Assembly (NCBI GenBank): GCA_010094045.1
Contig: ML986615.1
Span: forward strand, 124,001-188,000
DNA length: 64,000 nt
Direction: 5' to 3'
Source: Lojkania enalia
Taxonomy: Eukaryota; Ascomycota; Dothideomycetes; Pleosporales
Of this stretch, positions 58,070 to 64,000 are shown one piece after another (positions within the stretch are counted from its first letter, which is position 1; every line of letters begins with the position of its first letter). The notes under the pieces were generated by a model. The model did not search any database. It had not been told where the DNA came from and saw only the letters and a list, made by a program, of their open reading frames with translations. A program made the translations under genes and the position numbers.

Positions 58070-59293
58070 CTAAACCATATCCTCCTCGTTCACTACATCC
58101 CCACGCCTGTTAGCCAAGTAAACTCTTCCACTCTCATACACACCAAGGTACAACCCACTTCCTAGCAACGTCCATACACCCCTCAGCGCACCACCCCGCC
58201 ACAGCCCCTTCATCCCCTGCTCCCTCACAATCTCCTTCCCTATCTCCCAACTGCCCTTCTTTCCCTTCCTCTTCTTCTTCTTCAGCGGATTCAGCGAGCT
58301 AGCAGCCTCCTTCACATCAGCCTTTGACGTCAAAACAGACTTACCCAACGCATCTACCAATCCGTCCGACCCTGTTTTCACACCCCTCCTAGCAATCGGG
58401 GCCTCGCTGACCGCATGGTCAGCCGCAGAAAGCATAATCCGCGTCTTCACAACATCCACCGGGGTCGTAATCACCGCTGCCACCGCCCCAGCCGTCCCTG
58501 CGCTTAGCGCTGTAATCAGTCCACTCTCCAATATTGTGCCGCGGGTCAGACCCCACCGATCCCTGTACGCTCTAATCCCCTCCTTTAGCCGCTCGAACAT
58601 GGGAAACTGGAGTGCGGTGAACGGTAAATTCCTCCCGGCCAGCGCCGTGTATCCGCGCCATAGCGCGAGCGGGTTCGCTTTGAACTTTGCGAGGGTTTGG
58701 AGAGTGGCGTTTGTGCTCGAGGTGGAGGAGACCATTTGTGCATTTTGCTTTATGACTTCGGCAGGGGTGAGGATCGCGCAAGAAACGAGTTCCGCGAGGG
58801 CGGACGCCGTGGAATGCAGGATGGGAGTTGGGATGAGGCCATTGGGGTGCGAGGAGGTTGATGGATTCAGGTGTGTGAAGAGAGCCTTTGTGCGCTCGTA
58901 GGTTGTAAAGAATGCTCCTGCTGCGACACATCAGCCGTCCTAACTCGTAAGACGAATTGCACCAATTGTCGGATTGGACGGTCGTGATTCGAATCGATTT
59001 GGGGAAGGAAGATTAGGGGGAGAAAGACGCACATGAAGGTAGGGTTGCTATTATGACGCTTCCAATACCCTGGTACAATCCGCGAAAAAGCGCGGCATTC
59101 GGTTTCTGGGTTGCGACATTGGTGTAAAGCTTTGCATACTGCGGACTCTGTAACCTAGTCTTTAAAGTATCCAAAGGATAAACGAGTAGATCAACTGAGA
59201 ATGCTGCGCATGCGCCGGCCTACCAACAATTAGTTCAACTATCGCACAAATGGCACTGACGATGCGCAATTGGGATAGCTTCATAATTCCCAT
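58070..59293 (-). CDS. Mitochondrial carrier, S-adenosylmethionine transporter type (Pet8-like)
   Basis: Proposed exons 59261-59293, 59033-59219 and 58070-58920 give 356 residues. All three carrier signatures are present: VYPLDTLKTRLQS, LTPAEVIKQNAQ and TTPVDVVKTRIML, one after each odd-numbered helix. LPFTALQFPMFERLKEG also matches the SAM-carrier branch (Pet8/SLC25A26), which brings SAM into the matrix in exchange for SAH. The second intron (58921-59032, 112 bases) joins ATLPSS to GAFFTTYERTK exactly as expected. The first exon is weak: its intron would be only 41 bases with a GTCAGT donor, so the true N terminus may differ. An unusual lysine-rich insert (LKKKKRKGKKG) lies in the third repeat on the matrix side. 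Substrate is inferred. Confidence 0.8.
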
Positions 59294-59992
59294 TGACGTT
59301 GGCGGGGTGGTTGCGTCTAACTCACAACAAGAATGTCGGTGTTAGAGTTACCGGACATAGATTACGAATTCGCCTAGAGGATGGCGAGATATCATGGCGG
59401 AAGTAAGATGTGGGCGATTTATGACCTGACATGATGCGTGTGTTTTTCAGGGTCCGAGGTCGGCAACAGGGGTGAATATAGATGTCACCCGATAAGCGGA
59501 ACGATGCGCTATCACGTGCTCGAGCACACTGTGGAGAATTCTTTGTGATATCTCTCTCAGAAATGGTCGTTGACTGGAAAGGGCTCGACTGAGTAGATGT
59601 TGGCACGTGAAGACGTTGAATGTTGGCAAAATAGCGTGAATCTCCATATGCGCGGGGGTTGGAGCATTACTTCACTATCTTAATGCCAGCCTAAACTGCG
59701 CTACATATTTAGAGTTGCAGGACCTGATCAATTTTCGGATGCTTTGTAGAACCTGTCACTGCCCGTTAGGGACGTGCGAAAAGGACTTGCGCGAGCCGTC
59801 CTGCGTGCAGATCAAGCACTTTATGCGTCGTATTCCTTCGCAACGCGTGGGGTAAGGGGAAGCTCCAAGCCTATCACATCAAGCTCCCAGCCTCGCGACA
59901 TTTGTTCCCCTCTCAGCTCATCTCTAGACCTGGTCTTTCCTCCCTCACTCCTTCTTCCCGCCCTCTAGAGCTCAGATTCCTCTCGCAAAGAT
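59294..59992. promoter_or_regulatory. Divergent upstream region of the carrier and SLATT genes
   Basis: About 700 bases between divergent starts. The last 100 bases before the SLATT start are pyrimidine-rich (CTTTCCTCCCTCACTCC). No other feature was recognised. Confidence 0.4.
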
Positions 59993-60622
59993 ATGGATCC
60001 TCCAGGTAGTCCCTCCGGCTCGACCGCAGAAGCGTACCTAGACGCCAGAATCTCCCTAGACAACTTCCGCACTCTTCTCGGCCTCCCTTCCGAACGCGAA
60101 CCTCTCCCTCCAACCCACCTCCCCCGCTGGTGGCCCGAATCCCTACGCCACCGCCCTCTGCCAGACCCCGAAAACAACATTGGGATATACCCCAACATCC
60201 ACTATCAAGAAACCATCACCGCACGACAATATAATCTCTACCGAACCATAATCTACGGCGGCCTGATAACCCAGCTCCTCTTGTCCGCTCTTCTGATCCT
60301 CTTGGCTTCTGTGCCGTCAAACCACCACATAGCAATTGCGATTTTTGGTGCATTGAATGGAGTCATTACTGGCATATTAGCGCTTTTAAGAGGCCAGGGG
60401 CTACCGAATAGGCTGTTGCAGTACAAGGACGGATTGAGGGGTCTAAGGGAGAGGGTTGAATGGATGGAAAGGGAGCTTGAAGCGGGATTGAGGGAGGTGA
60501 GGTACAGAGAGGTTGCTGGGCTGAGAGAACAGTATGAGACGTTAAGGAATGATGAGGTTGTTAATCGGCCGGACTTTTGGACGAGTGTTACCAGTGCTGT
60601 GGGGAGGTCGAGGACCGTGTAA
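59993..60622 (+). CDS. Fungal SLATT-domain two-TM protein
   Basis: One exon of 209 residues from an ATG with good context (AAGATATGG). A Pro-rich N terminus with LPRWWPESL is followed by two membrane helices at about residues 84-106 (IIYGGLITQLLLSALLILLA) and 112-132 (IAIAIFGALNGVITGILALL). Right after the second helix comes GQGLPNRLLQYKDGLRGLRE and a long charged coiled coil to the C terminus. This layout and the GQGLPNR motif are those of the fungal SLATT family (SMODS- and SLOG-associating 2TM effector). Prokaryotic relatives are membrane effectors of nucleotide-signalled defence systems; the role in fungi is not established. No sensor gene (SMODS, SLOG or NLR) lies next to it here. Confidence 0.85.
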   Translation: MDPPGSPSGSTAEAYLDARISLDNFRTLLGLPSEREPLPPTHLPRWWPESLRHRPLPDPENNIGIYPNIHYQETITARQYNLYRTIIYGGLITQLLLSALLILLASVPSNHHIAIAIFGALNGVITGILALLRGQGLPNRLLQYKDGLRGLRERVEWMERELEAGLREVRYREVAGLREQYETLRNDEVVNRPDFWTSVTSAVGRSRTV

Positions 60623-61268
60623 GTGAAGGTGAAGGAGCGGAAAACCGTTAGGTTGTAGGGATTCTCTTGATGTACCCTCTTTCTGATTTTATAGTTCTAT
60701 ACCTCGTCGGGTTTTGGTTTCTATTAAGGAGTGAGCGAAGAGTTAATGGTACGCATTGTATCCGAATGAATCCTTTTGGTCCTTGTCCGAAGATGCCGAT
60801 CACACTTATTCCTTCTAAATTCGCCCGTGATGAATGAGACTACGCCTTAAACCGCACATCGATATCGGATATGTCTTATATTACCAGGAATATATGAGCC
60901 AAGGAAATATCGTTTAACGTAGGAAACAAAGAGATGAAATGGCTTCGACGTAACCCACTACATAGAACAGGAGACTGAATTAGGAAGGATAAATATTAGT
61001 CAAATCTAAGCTGAATGCTGTAATACCGATTCCTAAAGGGTGTCTGCACTCTAAATCAACAGTACCAAGGATCGAAGTGCTTCTCCACACCCTAGATGTA
61101 AGGAGAAAGAGCACAGGAAATATCCTGGAATTGAATACTCATTCTGAACCGCAAAAATTACATGCCACCTCAGAGCTCCACGGATCCCATCTCTTCGGGC
61201 TCAACTAGTCGTCTGCCGAACGTCTCTCCAATACTCGATCTATACAGACTCATTGTAAGCTGCCGCCC
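60623..61268. other. Convergent intergenic region, no gene recognised
   Basis: Space between two genes that face each other. It should hold their 3' ends only. Confidence 0.45.
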
Positions 61269-61750
61269 TCATTTCTTTGCCTTTTCAGTCTTTGCCGCTT
61301 TAGCAGCCTCCTTCTGGAGTGTCTTGATGTCTTCCTCGGATGCCTCGACTTCGCCTCGATCTGCTTTGACCTAATCCAGGAGTCAGTAACCCTAGTCGTG
61401 CAATTCGAAACGACGCCATCCAAGAAGGTGCGTAGTCGGAGCGTATCGGCGCTTGCAAGACGTACAATGCTCTCGCTGTCCGATGCCAAGGACTCTCTCC
61501 AATGGCCTTGACCCTCGTTCTGCTTCTTTAACATATCATCTTTCTCCTTCTCGATATCTTCTGCGCGTCCTTCGTGGTCTAGATGGAAATGTCAGGCAAT
61601 GCTACTGTGAAAGATGGCTTAGTGGCTTATACGGAGAGTAGTCTCCTTTCCAGAGGACCGCACTATCGACTGGTGGAGGCCAGCGCACCGAGCAATTTGG
61701 CATGACACGAGAGGGCTCCTTCGAGCGGCCAATGTTCGCAGGATGGACAT
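61269..61750 (-). CDS. Small predicted mitochondrial protein, assembled from three exons
   Basis: Exons 61633-61750, 61466-61578 and 61269-61370 give 110 residues; introns are 54 bases (GTATAA...ATCTAG) and 95 bases (GTACGT...GATTAG), and every junction keeps frame. The N terminus MSILRTLAARRSPLVSCQIAR is Arg-rich without acid residues, a typical mitochondrial import signal. The mature part is charged and helical: EDIEKEKDDMLKKQ, then EGQGHWRESLASDSESIVKADRGE, then a Lys/Glu-rich coiled tail ending AAKTEKAKK. I believe the GHW..LASDSES..KADR block is conserved in filamentous fungi, but I know no function. No single exon makes a long open frame, so gene finders could miss it. Confidence 0.72.
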
Positions 61751-62670
61751 TTCCGAGGCTACGAGCACTTGTTAGGGACCAACTGTTCGAAAGAGTTCCC
61801 ACCTGTTGCGGGGTCCAGGCATTGACATCTTACTTTGATGGGTGCAGGCTCTGGATACCGGAGTCGGAATGCTTTGTAGAAAGTTCGATTGAAGATTGTA
61901 TTTCTCAGAAAGACCAGTGGTGTGAGGAAGCCGTGTAGTGGTTAAGAAGCCGAGACACAGCTAGCTCAAGGTTGCTTATCCAAAGTTCCAATAGCCCGGG
62001 GCACAAGCTGCCGTTATGACGTCAGGCTACTGAAAAGTCATGGTTACGTACGAGCGGCCGAGAGGAAGGCTCCAAAAAGAATGACATCTATTTTAAACGT
62101 CTAGCCGATAGCTCCCTTACTCTGCCCTTAGCCTGCTATGCTGTTTTGAGGGTTGGTGAGTGAATAGTCTGGGTGGAGGGCTGTGTTTCTCGCTCGGAGC
62201 TTCGAGTCACTAAAAGCCGTAACCACAACCTTTCACGGAAAGACTCTCAAATGCAAATCTCGACTTTGACATGCATGATTCTAATTCATTTCTTCTCAAG
62301 TGTGGACTGATAGTCCTAGATAACTAATGCTCTCCAGAAGGCTCTTCCTATCAGTTCAATTGGCCTTCCCGCCTAGAGACTTGCTTTCTACGCGACTGAT
62401 GAACGCAAATACGAAGGGGTATTCTCATGGCCTGACCTGGCCTATCCTTGTCCCTGTGCCATGAAACTCCAAATAGAGAAAGATGCCAGAGGGAATCTAT
62501 ACCCGCCAACCTTTTTCAAAAGCAAATAACCAGCATGAACCGGTTCATGCAAACTCCAGGACCAAACCCCTTTTTGTCATTAAGCCATGCTTCGTAAAAC
62601 TGTTTCGATGCATCGAACAAGATTCTGTGCAACGATACCTAGAGCCAACAAACTGGTTTTCTAGAGCAAT
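61751..62670. other. Intergenic region, no gene recognised
   Basis: About 900 bases upstream of the small mitochondrial gene and downstream of the ubiquitin-ligase gene. A possible upstream non-coding exon of the former could lie here. Nothing else was recognised. Confidence 0.45.
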
Positions 62671-64000
62671 TCAAAGCTTCGTATCTTGCCTTGTGGAATC
62701 GCTCAGTCTCCTCATCGGTCCATGTAACGTTGCGCCGGCCCCTGTCCTAACATCCAAACTCGCACTTGTCCCTTGCGTCGCTCTATTTCCACTGCTGCTC
62801 GCACTTGTGCCACCTGCGGCTCTTCCAGTAGAAGTGCCGACAGAATTTGCGGTACGCTGTTGCAAGGTCGCACTCATCAGCCAATGTAACTGCATCCGCA
62901 TTCCGTTGATGGCCGCATTCGTATGCAGCATCTCATCTTTAACGCGCTGGTTCTCGTTGATGATCATCATGTTGGTACGGCCTTCAAGATCGGTGAGAGC
63001 ATTTGCAATGCGAGAAACCTCATCGCGGAGAGAGTCATGCAAAGTGAGGAGGTGGTGGACTTGGGAGTCAAACGGTGGCTGCGTAGGGTTATTGAAGGGG
63101 GTTTGAGACTGCTCAATGGCTGGTGGAACAGGTGGAAATGAGGCCGGTGGCAAGCGGAAGTCCGGCGTGGGGACGGGAGGGAAAGTGTCAGAGTTGTTGG
63201 GATCCAACGGATTGGTGACGGGGAAGGACGAATCATTGGCGTTGGCTGGATAGAGCATGTTTGTGATGTTCGAAAGACCATCTTCTAGAATACCAACTTT
63301 TCGGACCAGAGGCTCCAGACGCGCCTCGCTCCTTTCGATTCGAGTTTGCTGGTCTCGGAAATGAGGTGCCATAGTCGCCATGGGACAACCCTTCTCATGT
63401 TCCCCAAGATCTGATCGTTCCGCACTCACCGTGCAGCCTATGATTGCACCCTGACAAGAGACGACGAATTTAGGGCAAACATCCTTGATGTGGGCTTTGA
63501 GGTCGAGCCGGAGAAGCTCAATCGAACAGTGGGGACATGATGTTGAGCGGTTAGCGCAAGTGGACCTCTGGTGCTCCTATAGAATCACGAAATCTTAGTA
63601 ATACCAACAAGTAAATCAGAACAACAGGGCTCACCTCGAGGTCCTTTTTCATCATTGAAGTGTGACAATGCTCGCAACTGACTGTAGAATGCAAGCAGCC
63701 TTTGTGGTAGTCCTTCTGAGAAATTGGGAGGCGGCAATCGTGGGATGGGCACTCGACCTGAGCATACTCGCAATACAGCATGGCATGGCTCTCGACGTTG
63801 ACCCGCTGGTCGACCCAATTGCAGCCGGACCTAGCGTTTGGGCACTTAACGACGAGCTCGTCCAGCATTGTCTCCAGCAACCGGGGCACTGGTAGCGGTT
63901 CGCGCTCGGTGTCTATCCGTCTCCTGCATGTTGGGCACGTCTTGTGGTCGTCACGCTGGGCGTCCCAGGCGTGCTCCAGGCACTCGCGGCAGAAGTAGTG
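62671..64000 (-). CDS. RING and TRAF-type zinc finger E3 ubiquitin ligase, 5' part beyond window
   Basis: Exons 63635-64000 (continuing past the window edge) and 62671-63576, with a 58-base intron (GTGAGC...CTATAG); 423 residues are visible. The first visible residues HYFCRECLEHAW...CPTCRRRID are the second half of a RING finger, so the first half is cut off. Next come TRAF-type zinc fingers: CPNARSGCNW, HAMLYCEYAQVECPSHDC, HKGCLHSTVSCEHC, and after the intron CPHCSIELLRLDLKAHIKDVCPKFVVSCQGAIIGC. A coiled-coil segment and a Pro/Asn-rich stretch follow, then a second helical region and a Ser/Gly-rich tail. There is no C-terminal MATH domain. RING plus TRAF zinc fingers indicates a ubiquitin ligase; substrates are unknown. 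Confidence 0.88.

Noticed and set aside
62483..63156. Plus-strand 207-residue open frame around 62483-63106
   Set aside because: It lies opposite the RING/TRAF gene, whose exon has clear zinc-finger and coiled-coil content in the other strand, so this frame is a shadow.

Overview
This is nuclear DNA of a filamentous ascomycete (Pezizomycotina). The evidence is short GT-AG introns of about 41-163 bases with CTRAY branch sites, compact intergenic spaces, fungal-specific families (fungal SLATT, Apq12, RSC7, DHA1 transporters) and one transporter pseudogene whose stop codons fit repeat-induced point mutation (RIP). A Dothideomycete is my best guess for the class, but I cannot prove it from sequence alone. 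There are no bacterial-style operons, no CRISPR array, and no tRNA or rRNA gene that I could recognise.

Layout. 1-10 kb: a secreted PQQ-type sugar dehydrogenase-like protein, a small tandem repeat with intron-like signals, then the divergent pair PRP5 (splicing helicase) and ERB1 (60S ribosome assembly). 10-21 kb: a bHLH regulator, an intact DHA1 transporter, a cysteine-rich secreted small protein, a decayed second DHA1 transporter and an F-box protein. 21-31 kb: a nitrilase-family amidase, a TMF/Sgm1-type golgin, a Nas6-like proteasome chaperone, Apq12 and a single-pass membrane protein. 31-46 kb: a 5 kb gene-poor stretch, then the divergent pair DIS3 (exosome nuclease) and VMA13 (V-ATPase subunit H), then RSC7. 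46-64 kb: a second 5.6 kb gene-poor stretch, then the divergent pair SF3a2/PRP11 and PAC2/TBCE, a cysteine-rich secreted protein, an F-box stub, a mitochondrial SAM-type carrier, a fungal SLATT protein, a small mitochondrial protein assembled from three exons, and the 3' part of a RING/TRAF-type zinc finger ubiquitin ligase.

Most genes are unrelated housekeeping genes, with no biosynthetic cluster. PRP5 and PRP11 both act on the U2 snRNP at the branch site, and ERB1 and DIS3 both act in pre-rRNA maturation, but they are not neighbours. The more unusual items are the fungal SLATT protein (a relative of prokaryotic two-TM conflict-system effectors), the cysteine-rich secreted protein beside the RIP-like transporter relic, the tandem intron-like repeats near 3.2 kb, and the small mitochondrial protein. 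Exon boundaries were placed by hand from splice signals and reading frame; no transcript data were available.
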